From the NCBI GenBank assembly GCA_902470475.1, contig CABRGT010000047.1:1-14998 (forward strand): 14,998 nt of DNA, read 5' to 3'. A model generated the notes under the pieces. It made no database searches, had not been told where the DNA came from, and saw only the letters and a list, made by a program, of their open reading frames with translations. Below are positions 7,348 to 12,725 of the stretch, piece after piece (within the stretch, counting starts at the first letter, position 1; each line of letters opens with the position of its first letter). A program made the position numbers and the translations under genes. Source of the DNA: an uncultured Porphyromonadaceae bacterium. GTDB lineage: Bacteria > Bacteroidota > Bacteroidia > Bacteroidales > Muribaculaceae.

Positions 7348-8127
7348 ATGAGACAACCGCTTGCATATATACATCCGGCTGCGAAGATAGCTCCCGGAGT
7401 AGTGATCGATCCGTTCGTGACGGTGGACGCCAATGTGGAGATCGGCGAGGGCACGCGCATCCTGTCGGGAGCGACGATCCTGGAGGGTACGCGCATCGGC
7501 CGCAACTGCACCATCTTTCCGGGCGCGGTGGTAGGCGCCATTCCTCAGGACCTGAAATTCCAGGGCGAGGACACGCTGGCCGTGATCGGCGACAACACCA
7601 CGCTGCGCGAGTGCGTGACCGTAAACCGCGGCACGGCCGCCAAAGGCAAGACCGTAGTTGGCAGCAACTGCCTGATCATGGCTTACAGCCACGTGGCGCA
7701 CGACTGCGTGGTTGGCGACAACGTGATCATCTCCAACGCCACCCAGCTGGCCGGCGAGGTGGTGGTGGACTCGTACGCCGTGATCGGCGGCGGGACGCTG
7801 GTGCACCAGTTCTGCCACCTTGGCTCGCATGTGATGATCCAGGGCGGAGCGCTGATCAACAAGGATGTGCCTCCGTACGTGAAGGCCGCCCGCGAGCCGA
7901 TCGCCTATACGGGTGTGAACTCGATAGGACTGCGCCGACGCGGCTTCTCGAACGAGACAATCCGCGACATCCAGGAGATCTACCGCTACATCTACATGAA
8001 CAATCTGAACGTGAGCGACGCCGTGGAACGCATTGAGGCCGAACTGCCGGCGACCCGCGAACGCGACGAGATACTGATGTTCATCCGCAACTCCAAGCGC
8101 GGCATCATCCGCGGCTATTTCTCTTAA
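7348..8127 (+). CDS. lpxA: UDP-N-acetylglucosamine O-acyltransferase LpxA
   Basis: LpxA starts lipid A synthesis by moving a 3-hydroxyacyl chain from ACP to the 3-OH of UDP-GlcNAc. The 259 residues give hexapeptide repeats (about 1-185) and a helical C-terminal domain (about 190-259). The catalytic histidine is in YSHVAHDC (His118, equivalent to E. coli His125), with His115 matching His122, and LVHQFC (His153) matching E. coli His160. Gly166 corresponds to E. coli Gly173, the acyl-length ruler residue, so a long chain is expected. Unusual: the LAGHV histidine of E. coli (His144) is Glu137 here (LAGEVVV). Last protein gene of the operon; rnpB begins 7 nt after its stop. Confidence 0.97.
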   Translation: MRQPLAYIHPAAKIAPGVVIDPFVTVDANVEIGEGTRILSGATILEGTRIGRNCTIFPGAVVGAIPQDLKFQGEDTLAVIGDNTTLRECVTVNRGTAAKGKTVVGSNCLIMAYSHVAHDCVVGDNVIISNATQLAGEVVVDSYAVIGGGTLVHQFCHLGSHVMIQGGALINKDVPPYVKAAREPIAYTGVNSIGLRRRGFSNETIRDIQEIYRYIYMNNLNVSDAVERIEAELPATRERDEILMFIRNSKRGIIRGYFS

Positions 8128-8134
8128 CGAATAG

Positions 8135-8507
8135 CGTTCCGGGGCCGGAGGTCTGTCGCCCGCCTTACCTGTAAAAGGCGGGAGGAAAGTCCGGGCAACA
8201 CAGAGCGCCGGGCTCCCCTCGGGGAGCCGGTGGAAACATCGGAGAAGAGTGACAGAAAAGAACCGCCGGCGCCTTCAGAGGCGCCGGCAAGGGTGAAAAG
8301 GCGGGGTAAGAGCCCACCGGGCGCGATAGCGATATTGCGTGCCGCACTCCTCACGGGTTGCAAGGTCAAGTATACCGGCATCCAAGGGCTGCTCGTCCAT
8401 TGCCGGGGGGTAGACTGCACAGATAAATGACAGACGGCGACGACAGGGTCGGCTTGTCCGAAACCGGCCGCGCTACATAACCTGGCTTATATCCGGCCCC
8501 CGGAACG
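8135..8507 (+). ncRNA. rnpB: RNase P RNA (class A)
   Basis: This is the catalytic RNA of RNase P, which trims tRNA 5' ends. Both ends pair to form P1: CGTTCCGGGGCCGGA near 8135 with TCCGGCCCCCGGAACG ending at 8507. Conserved class A landmarks are in order: GAGGAAAGTCCGGGCAACA (near 8181-8200), GGTAAGAGCCCACCGG (near 8305), AGATAAATGAC (near 8420) and AACCTGGCTTAT near 8479-8490. The length is about 373 nt, normal for Bacteroidota. Ends are taken from P1. I see no clear promoter in the 7 nt after lpxA or in the lpxA tail. Confidence 0.96.
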
Positions 8508-8514
8508 TTTTTTT
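8491..8514 (+). terminator. 3' end of rnpB: P1 strand plus T-run
   Basis: The 3' strand of P1 (8492-8507) is followed at once by seven T (8508-8514). Because P1's partner lies at the 5' end of the RNA, termination would rely on the closing of P1 or of a nearer helix. The T-run placement still marks the transcript end well. Confidence 0.65.
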
Positions 8515-8527
8515 ATAACCGATTTTT

Positions 8528-8570
8528 TATAGCTGGTATAGCTTTTATAGCTTATGTAGCTTTTATAGAT
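8528..8570. repeat. Degenerate 9-bp tandem repeat (TATAGCTTT)
   Basis: Successive units are TATAGCTGG, TATAGCTTT, TATAGCTTAT, GTAGCTTT and TATAGAT, about four and a half copies, in the AT-rich gap between rnpB and the DUF695 gene. Two positions (8539-8546 and 8557-8564) read TAGCTTTT, one base off the -7 promoter consensus, so the tract may also hold the promoter of the next gene, but no -33 element is clear. Confidence 0.6.
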
Positions 8571-8579
8571 AGATAATCC

Positions 8580-9017
8580 ATGGGCTTAAGTGAGAACAAC
8601 GACTGGTGGACTGCTCCCGGTGAAAGCGACGACGGGCGCCTGGTGATGGTGACGGGACGGCGCGACATAGCGAAGTTCCGCCGTAATCCGCGCTTCTCGA
8701 TCCGCATCGAGATCCGCTGGGTGTATGACACGGCGTCAAATGCCGGAATGCCGTCGGAGGCCGACGCGGCCACGATGGGTACGGCCACCGACAATCTGCT
8801 GGCCGTGCTGGCAAAGGATCCGGCAGCGGTGATGACGGGTATCTTCACGGGCGCGGGCGAACGGACGTGGGTGTTCTACACGCTGTCGACACATATCTTC
8901 CAGAAGAAGCTCAACGAGGCCCTGGCTGATCTGCCGCTGCTGCCGCTTGAGATCACCGCGGAGAACGATCCGCAGTGGGAGGCGTACGACGAGATGGCCG
9001 AGCTGGCGATTCAATAA
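8580..9017 (+). CDS. DUF695 domain protein
   Basis: The 145-residue soluble protein has no signal peptide or membrane segment. The N-terminal NDWWTAPGE, the central IRIEIRWVYDT strand, the WVFYTLSTHIFQKKLNEAL stretch and the ending ENDPQWEAYDEM resemble the DUF695 family, whose role is not established. The start follows the AT-rich repeat tract closely (ATG at 8580), with no Shine-Dalgarno, as usual here. It converges on the Abi-like gene, with only 36 bp between the two stop codons. Base composition matches the chromosomal genes rather than the AT-rich neighbour. Confidence 0.75.
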   Translation: MGLSENNDWWTAPGESDDGRLVMVTGRRDIAKFRRNPRFSIRIEIRWVYDTASNAGMPSEADAATMGTATDNLLAVLAKDPAAVMTGIFTGAGERTWVFYTLSTHIFQKKLNEALADLPLLPLEITAENDPQWEAYDEMAELAIQ

Positions 9018-9053
9018 GAAACGCGAAATTCTGTTTATTCGGCATATCGCGCA

Positions 9054-9716
9054 TTACGGCCAGCCCATCACATTACAAATATCACTGACTACTGACTGGA
9101 ATCTGTCATATTGCGACAGCCATTCAGGCACATCACGATTCATCCATCCGAGGACCTCTTTCATTTCAGCATGTATATCCCGGACACGACTGATGTTCCA
9201 ACATATGGACTCGTTATGAAAGACGCGGTTGCGAAATGCCCGAAATCTGTTTAACGGAGCAGAAACATTCTTACGCTGTCTCTTGTTTTTTGGCATATAA
9301 GGAAACGTCCTACGTAAATCTTTCCATAAAATACGTTCATACTCACTGTTGAATAGTGATACCCAAAATCCCAATGTAAGTTCGGCAACAATTTTTGAAG
9401 GAGTTATCTGCTCACGTCGACCGGAAATTTGTTTTGCTGCCTGTGTAATATATCTGTTAAGATTAGATAATCCCGGTGTGTTCGGGAGAATGACATACCA
9501 ATCCTCTCTTCCCGTCATCTGTATGAGTTCTCGACAAAGTGCGTTGCGCAAAGTTACTTCAAACACTGACAAAGTGACATACATCGCCTCCGAAAGTTGA
9601 AGATTACACCGATAATGATTAATGGCTCTCTGTTCGTCATGCGGATACAAGGCAAAATACCTATCCATTCGCCTATTCGAAAAAACTTTATTGAAAAAAA
9701 CTTTGTTGTATGGCAT
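9054..9716 (-). CDS. Abi-like protein with HEPN-type RNxxxH motif
   Basis: The 220-residue protein resembles the Abi family (AbiD/AbiF-like, Abi_2), linked in known cases to abortive phage infection. Visible landmarks are VFEVTLRNALCREL (about 52-64), the family-like ELTLGFWVSLFNSEYERILW (about 112-131), a basic stretch NKRQRKN (144-150), and FRAFRNRVFHNE (158-169). Within the last, R162-N163-x-x-x-H167 is the catalytic signature of HEPN ribonucleases. It is all-alpha in appearance, soluble, with no signal peptide. Its DNA is clearly more AT-rich than the genes on either side, suggesting recent transfer. There is no second protein that could be an antitoxin; instead the upstream region carries the opposing RNA unit at 9738-9794. 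The role in RNA cleavage and defence is inferred from motif and family only. Confidence 0.7.
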   Translation of the reverse strand: MPYNKVFFNKVFSNRRMDRYFALYPHDEQRAINHYRCNLQLSEAMYVTLSVFEVTLRNALCRELIQMTGREDWYVILPNTPGLSNLNRYITQAAKQISGRREQITPSKIVAELTLGFWVSLFNSEYERILWKDLRRTFPYMPKNKRQRKNVSAPLNRFRAFRNRVFHNESICWNISRVRDIHAEMKEVLGWMNRDVPEWLSQYDRFQSVVSDICNVMGWP

Positions 9717-9732
9717 ATTATGACTAATTTTG
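9702..9732 (+). promoter_or_regulatory. Bacteroidota-type promoter facing into the Abi leader region
   Basis: TTTG (9702-9705), 19 nt, then TAATTTTG (9725-9732): both elements match the Bacteroidota consensus exactly. The -33 element lies inside the first codons of the Abi gene, on the other strand. Transcription would begin near 9738 and run away from the Abi coding region. Confidence 0.6.
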
Positions 9733-9737
9733 CATCG

Positions 9738-9794
9738 CAGTCCCGGTAATTCCTCTCCCTGTTTTCAGATGCAGGTGAAGAATCCGGGTTTTTT
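9738..9794 (+). ncRNA. Candidate small RNA opposite the Abi leader
   Basis: A consensus promoter (9702-9732) predicts a start near 9738, and an intrinsic terminator ends in a T-run at 9789-9794, giving an independent transcript of about 55-58 nt. It can fold as CCCGG-ta-ATTC ... CCTG-loop-CAGG ... GAAT-CCGGG. It is complementary to most of the predicted 5' leader of the Abi-like gene, so it could act as an antisense RNA on that mRNA. I do not recognise it as a known RNA family. The possible 14-codon reading frame from the ATG at 9769 runs past the terminator and is probably chance. Confidence 0.45.
9742..9794 (+). terminator. Intrinsic terminator on the plus strand
   Basis: CCCGG (9742-9746) and ATTC (9749-9752) pair with GAAT (9780-9783) and CCGGG (9784-9788), with a 2-nt bulge and an inner CCTG/CAGG helix. 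Six T follow directly (9789-9794), then more A/T. It works only in the plus direction. It could end the small RNA or stop read-through from the DUF695 gene. Confidence 0.6.
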
Positions 9795-9800
9795 ATTTTA

Positions 9801-9808
9801 CAAAATTA
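9801..9808 (-). promoter_or_regulatory. Candidate minus-7 element of the Abi-like gene
   Basis: The minus strand reads TAATTTTG, an exact match. Transcription would start near 9795, with a leader of about 79 nt ahead of the ATG at 9716. The -33 position is poor (a TTTT lies about 24 nt upstream). A second exact -7 match, TATATTTG, lies at 9868-9875 on the same strand, also without a -33 element. Confidence 0.4.
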
Positions 9809-9847
9809 GTTAATAATTTTCTGATCTCATTAAAAAGGCACAGTAAT

Positions 9848-9858
9848 CCCCCCCCCCC
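9848..9858. repeat. Homopolymer of 11 C
   Basis: Eleven C in a row on the plus strand (11 G in the direction of the Abi-like gene), about 130 bp upstream of its ATG. Tracts this long are prone to slippage in replication. It lies between two candidate -7 elements for the gene (9801-9808 and 9868-9875). Confidence 0.85.
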
Positions 9859-9874
9859 AATCAGCCCCAAATAT

Positions 9875-9904
9875 AAGTGAAGTCGACAAATTGACGATTC
9901 ACTT
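9875..9904. other. Inverted repeat downstream of the rubrerythrin terminator
   Basis: AAGTGAA (9875-9881) pairs perfectly with TTCACTT (9898-9904); an inner GTC/GAC pair extends it with a 2-nt bulge. No T-run follows in either direction. It could be a binding site or a chance hairpin. Confidence 0.4.
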
Positions 9905-9921
9905 GTCTATAAGAAGGATAC

Positions 9922-9949
9922 AAAAAAAATGCGGCGCGGGCCGCATTTT
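9922..9949 (-). terminator. Intrinsic terminator of the rubrerythrin gene
   Basis: On the minus strand AAAATGCGG, a 6-nt loop, CCGCATTTT and a total of eight T form a textbook terminator, beginning 18 bp past the rubrerythrin stop. It separates rubrerythrin from the Abi-like gene. Confidence 0.92.
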
Positions 9950-9967
9950 CCGTATCGGGTGTTTTCA

Positions 9968-10549
9968 TCAGTAGTTGTCGGGGAAGCGTTCGAAGAAGCC
10001 CTGGTCGGCGCCGCAGACGGGACAGCGGGCGGGCGCTTTCTGGGTCTTTACCGTGAATCCGCAGCGGCGGCAGTACCATTCGACGGCCTCGGGGCTTTCG
10101 AATGTCTCGCCAGCCCGGAGGCGCTCGAGAAGTCTGAGGTAACGCTGCTCGTGCATCTGCTCGACTTTGGCGATGTTGCGGTAGAGGCGGGCGATCATCG
10201 GGAAACCTTCCTCCTCGGCAGTCGCGGCGAAGGTGGCATAGAGGTCGCCCCATTCTTCACGTTCGCCGGCAGCGGCCTCGGCCAGGTTGGTGGCGGTGTC
10301 GGCCACGACACCTGCGGGATAAGCGGCCTTGATCTCGACCATGCCCCCCTCGAGCAGCGAGAAGAACTGCCTGGCATGGCTGAGCTCCTGATCGGCGGTG
10401 GTCAGAAATATGGCGGCGATCTGCTCGTAGCCATCCTCTCGGGCTTTCTGGGCAAAGAGTGTGTAACGCGAACGTGCCTGGCTTTCACCGGCAAACGATG
10501 CCAGCAGATTATGCTCGGTCTGTGTGCCTCTAATCGATTTCTTTTCCAT
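9968..10549 (-). CDS. rbr: Rubrerythrin
   Basis: Rubrerythrin is a cytoplasmic di-iron peroxidase that reduces hydrogen peroxide in anaerobes. The 193-residue protein has the standard two domains. In the four-helix domain (1 to about 145) the iron ligands line up with those of the classical protein with small offsets: Glu22 (GESQARSRY), Glu55 and His58 (DQELSH), Glu96 and Glu99 (GEREEW), Glu130 and His133 (KVEQMHE). The C-terminal rubredoxin-like domain has Cys160, Cys163, Cys176 and Cys179 (YCRRCGF, CPVCGADQ). All ligands are present. It is transcribed alone and ended by the strong terminator at 9922-9949. A candidate operator lies at 10585-10600. Confidence 0.96.
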   Translation of the reverse strand: MEKKSIRGTQTEHNLLASFAGESQARSRYTLFAQKAREDGYEQIAAIFLTTADQELSHARQFFSLLEGGMVEIKAAYPAGVVADTATNLAEAAAGEREEWGDLYATFAATAEEEGFPMIARLYRNIAKVEQMHEQRYLRLLERLRAGETFESPEAVEWYCRRCGFTVKTQKAPARCPVCGADQGFFERFPDNY

Positions 10550-10584
10550 AATGAGTTTTTCTGAATGTTATTTGCTAAATATTA

Positions 10585-10600
10585 GAACATGGTACTGTTC
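10585..10600. promoter_or_regulatory. Inverted repeat in the rubrerythrin promoter region
   Basis: GAACA-tggtac-TGTTC is a perfect 5-bp inverted repeat 36-51 bp upstream of the rubrerythrin start, where RNA polymerase would sit. A TTTTG lies just upstream (around 10601-10606 on the minus strand) and could be the -33 element; no good -7 match follows, as expected of a regulated promoter. It does not resemble the AT-rich Fur/PerR box. Confidence 0.35.
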
Positions 10601-10677
10601 AAAAAGTTCGGCTTCAAACCATGATTTCGGAAAAATGGACCATGAAAAAGATTTTTTGACAAAATATTAACGAAAAA

Positions 10678-10709
10678 TTTCTTTAATAGAAATATAAGTT
10701 ATAAATTTG
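10678..10709 (+). promoter_or_regulatory. Promoter of the carboxyltransferase gene
   Basis: TTTC (10678-10681), 20 nt, then TAAATTTG (10702-10709): an exact -7 and a 3-of-4 -33 element with consensus spacing. Transcription would start near 10715, leaving a leader of about 26 nt that is A-rich and lacks a Shine-Dalgarno. Confidence 0.7.
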
Positions 10710-10740
10710 CGGGTGAGTAAAACGAGCAAAAAGAAATTAT

Positions 10741-12609
10741 ATGGAAACTCGAAAATTAAGATTACGCGATCTGACCCTCCGCGACGGTCAGCAATCACTG
10801 TTTGCAACGCGCCTGAGCCAGGGCGAGATAGACAAGCTGCTTCCGTACTACGAGAACGCAGGTTTTTATATAATGGAAGTATGGGGCGGCGCCGTGCCCG
10901 ACTCAGTGATGCGCTACCTGGACGAGTCGCCGTGGAACCGTCTGCGCACGATCTCGAAGGCGATGAAGGGCAAGTCGTTGCTGTCGGCCCTGTCGCGCGG
11001 CCGCAACCTGTTCGGCTATGTGCCCTACCCCGACTATGTGCTGAAAGGCTTCTATGAGGAAGCGATCAAGAACGGACTGAACGTGATGCGCATCTTCGAC
11101 GCGCTCAATGATATAGACAATGTGAAGGAGTCGATCAAGATGATCAACGAGCTGGGCGGCATCGCCGACGGCGCGGTGTGCTATACTGTCGACCCGAAGG
11201 CTCCGGAAGCTCCGAAGCCGGGCTTTTTCGGACGCCTGTTCGGCAAGAAGGCCGCCGAGCCTGAAAAGATCTTCACCGACGAATACTTTGTGGAGAAGGC
11301 CGTGGAGATGGAGCGCCTGGGCGCGAAGATCATCACGCTGAAAGATATGGCCGGCCTGGTGACGCCGTCGCGCGCGGCATCGATCATCTCGAAGCTGAAG
11401 GCGGCCGTGAAGGTACCCGTGGACTTCCACACGCACTGCACGCCGGGCTACGGCCTGGCATCGTCGGTGATGGCGATCCTCAACGGCGTCGACATCCTCG
11501 ATACGAACATATGGTGGTTCGGCGGCGGCTCGGCAGCACCGGCCATCGAGCTTATCTACGTGTTCGCCAAGAAACTCGGCGTAGAGCTTGAGGTGAACAT
11601 GGAGGCCGTGGGCGAGATCCGCGAGCATCTGCTCGACGCCCGCAAGTCGCTGGCCGACTTCGACCTGAACAAGGACCGTCTGCCGCGCGCATTCGATCCG
11701 CTGAAGGATCAGCTGCCCGCCGAGGTGGAGGCTCAGTTCGACCGCGCCATAGCCGCCGCAAAGAGCGGCGACGAGGCCGCACTGCTCGAAGCCTGCCATG
11801 CCATCGAGGCATATTTCGGCTTCCCGAAGCCCAACGAAATCGTCAAGAACGCCGAGGTCCCCGGCGGCATGTACTCGAATATGGTGGCTCAGCTGAAGGC
11901 CCTCAAGGCCGAGGATCTGCTCAACGACGCCATGGCGCTCATACCGATGGTGCGCCGCGACGCTGGCCTGGTACCCCTGGTGACGCCGACATCGCAGATC
12001 GTGGGCGCCCAGGCCGTAAACGTGGCTCTCGACCGCAAGAAAGGCCAGCCGGACTACTCGAACTGCTCGAACCAGTTCATCTCGCTGGTCAAGGGCGAAT
12101 ACGGCCACACGCCGGTGGCCATCGACCCTGCCTTCCGCGAAAAAATCACGGGCAGCGCCGAGGAGAAGCCCTACGACGTGTCGACGTACAAGTCGCCGGA
12201 CAATCCGACTCTTGATGAGTTCGGCGGCGTGAAGCTGGCCAAGAACACCGAGGAGGAGCTGCTGCTGGCTCTGCTGCCGACCGTAGCCAACGGCTTCCTG
12301 AAGCGTCGCCGCCAGGAGGAATTCGCAGCCACCGAGGCCGCCAAGCCCAAAGCCGAGGTAAAGGAAGAGCCCAAGGCGGCCGCCGAGCCGATCACCGGCC
12401 CGACCGTGAAGGCCCCGATGGGGGGCCGCGTGGTCGAGATCCGCGTAAAACCGGGCGACAAGATCAACAAGGGCGACGTGCTGATGGTGTACGAGGCCAT
12501 GAAGATGGAGAACGACATCAACTCCGACATCGCCGGCACTGTGAAGCGCGTGCTTGTGGCTCCCGAACAGGTGGTGGGCACAGATGACGTGCTGGTCGAA
12601 TTCGAATAA
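10741..12609 (+). CDS. oadA: Biotin-dependent carboxyltransferase: pyruvate carboxylase subunit B / oxaloacetate decarboxylase alpha
   Basis: The 622-residue protein moves CO2 between biotin and pyruvate/oxaloacetate. Residues 1 to about 300 form the carboxyltransferase barrel: RDLTLRDGQQSLFATR (9-24), the lysine of TLKDMAG (Lys201, the carboxylated metal ligand in the family) and the metal-binding His230 and His232 (DFHTHCTPGYG). The conserved PYC/OADA region follows to about 520. An Ala/Pro/Lys/Glu-rich flexible linker (about 528-550) leads to a biotinyl domain with EAMKMEN, biotin on Lys588. A 20-residue insert (PKPGFFGRLFGKKAAEPEK, about 158-176) sits in the barrel. No biotin carboxylase or membrane beta/gamma subunits are beside it, so pyruvate carboxylase subunit, oxaloacetate decarboxylase and transcarboxylase subunit cannot be told apart here. 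Confidence 0.9.
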   Translation: METRKLRLRDLTLRDGQQSLFATRLSQGEIDKLLPYYENAGFYIMEVWGGAVPDSVMRYLDESPWNRLRTISKAMKGKSLLSALSRGRNLFGYVPYPDYVLKGFYEEAIKNGLNVMRIFDALNDIDNVKESIKMINELGGIADGAVCYTVDPKAPEAPKPGFFGRLFGKKAAEPEKIFTDEYFVEKAVEMERLGAKIITLKDMAGLVTPSRAASIISKLKAAVKVPVDFHTHCTPGYGLASSVMAILNGVDILDTNIWWFGGGSAAPAIELIYVFAKKLGVELEVNMEAVGEIREHLLDARKSLADFDLNKDRLPRAFDPLKDQLPAEVEAQFDRAIAAAKSGDEAALLEACHAIEAYFGFPKPNEIVKNAEVPGGMYSNMVAQLKALKAEDLLNDAMALIPMVRRDAGLVPLVTPTSQIVGAQAVNVALDRKKGQPDYSNCSNQFISLVKGEYGHTPVAIDPAFREKITGSAEEKPYDVSTYKSPDNPTLDEFGGVKLAKNTEEELLLALLPTVANGFLKRRRQEEFAATEAAKPKAEVKEEPKAAAEPITGPTVKAPMGGRVVEIRVKPGDKINKGDVLMVYEAMKMENDINSDIAGTVKRVLVAPEQVVGTDDVLVEFE

Positions 12610-12618
12610 AAAACAACC

Positions 12619-12652
12619 GCAGACCGCGGACCGCTCGGCGGAACGCGGCTGC
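12619..12652 (+). other. Stable nested hairpin after the carboxyltransferase gene
   Basis: GCAG-a-CCGCG pairs with CGCGG-CTGC (one bulged A), enclosing a second hairpin CCGC-tcg-GCGG. It starts 10 nt after the stop. No T-run follows, so an intrinsic terminator is not clear; it may protect the mRNA 3' end or weaken read-through into the transporter gene. Confidence 0.5.
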
Positions 12653-12664
12653 CGATAAATCGCA

Positions 12665-12699
12665 ACGCCGGGCACGCCCTCAGAGGACATGTCCGGCGT
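12665..12699 (+). other. Inverted repeat in the transporter leader
   Basis: ACGCCGG (12665-12671) pairs perfectly with CCGGCGT (12693-12699) across a 21-nt loop, ending 26 nt before the CstA-family start. It could act in the leader of that gene. No promoter match is evident in this GC-rich gap, which suggests co-transcription with the upstream gene. Confidence 0.35.
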
Positions 12700-12725
12700 C
12701 GCGCATAAAAATCCCCCCAAGAACG

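Larger units (their letters stand above)
9723..9810. repeat. 10-bp perfect inverted repeat enclosing the candidate small RNA
   Basis: ACTAATTTTG (9723-9732) and CAAAATTAGT (9801-9810) are perfect inverted copies 68 bp apart. Each arm contains an inward-facing TAATTTTG -7 element, so part of the match is explained by two promoters sharing a consensus; the extra outer two bases on each side also agree. Between the arms lies the hairpin at 9742-9788. Confidence 0.6.

Noticed and set aside
5986..7830. Very long open frame antisense to lpxC-fabZ and lpxA
   Set aside because: The plus-strand genes have complete catalytic motifs. The antisense protein is rich in His, Val, Arg and Ala, as expected from a mirrored GC-rich codon pattern, and has no recognisable domain.
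9769..9813. Possible 14-residue hydrophobic peptide (MQVKNPGFLFYKIS) inside the small RNA unit
   Set aside because: The frame runs through the intrinsic terminator, so it would not be completed; likely chance.
9929..10564. Plus-strand frame opposite rubrerythrin
   Set aside because: The minus strand encodes rubrerythrin with every iron ligand and a matching terminator.
10903..12720. Long open frame antisense to the carboxyltransferase gene
   Set aside because: Same mirror effect; the plus strand encodes an intact enzyme with a promoter and all key residues.
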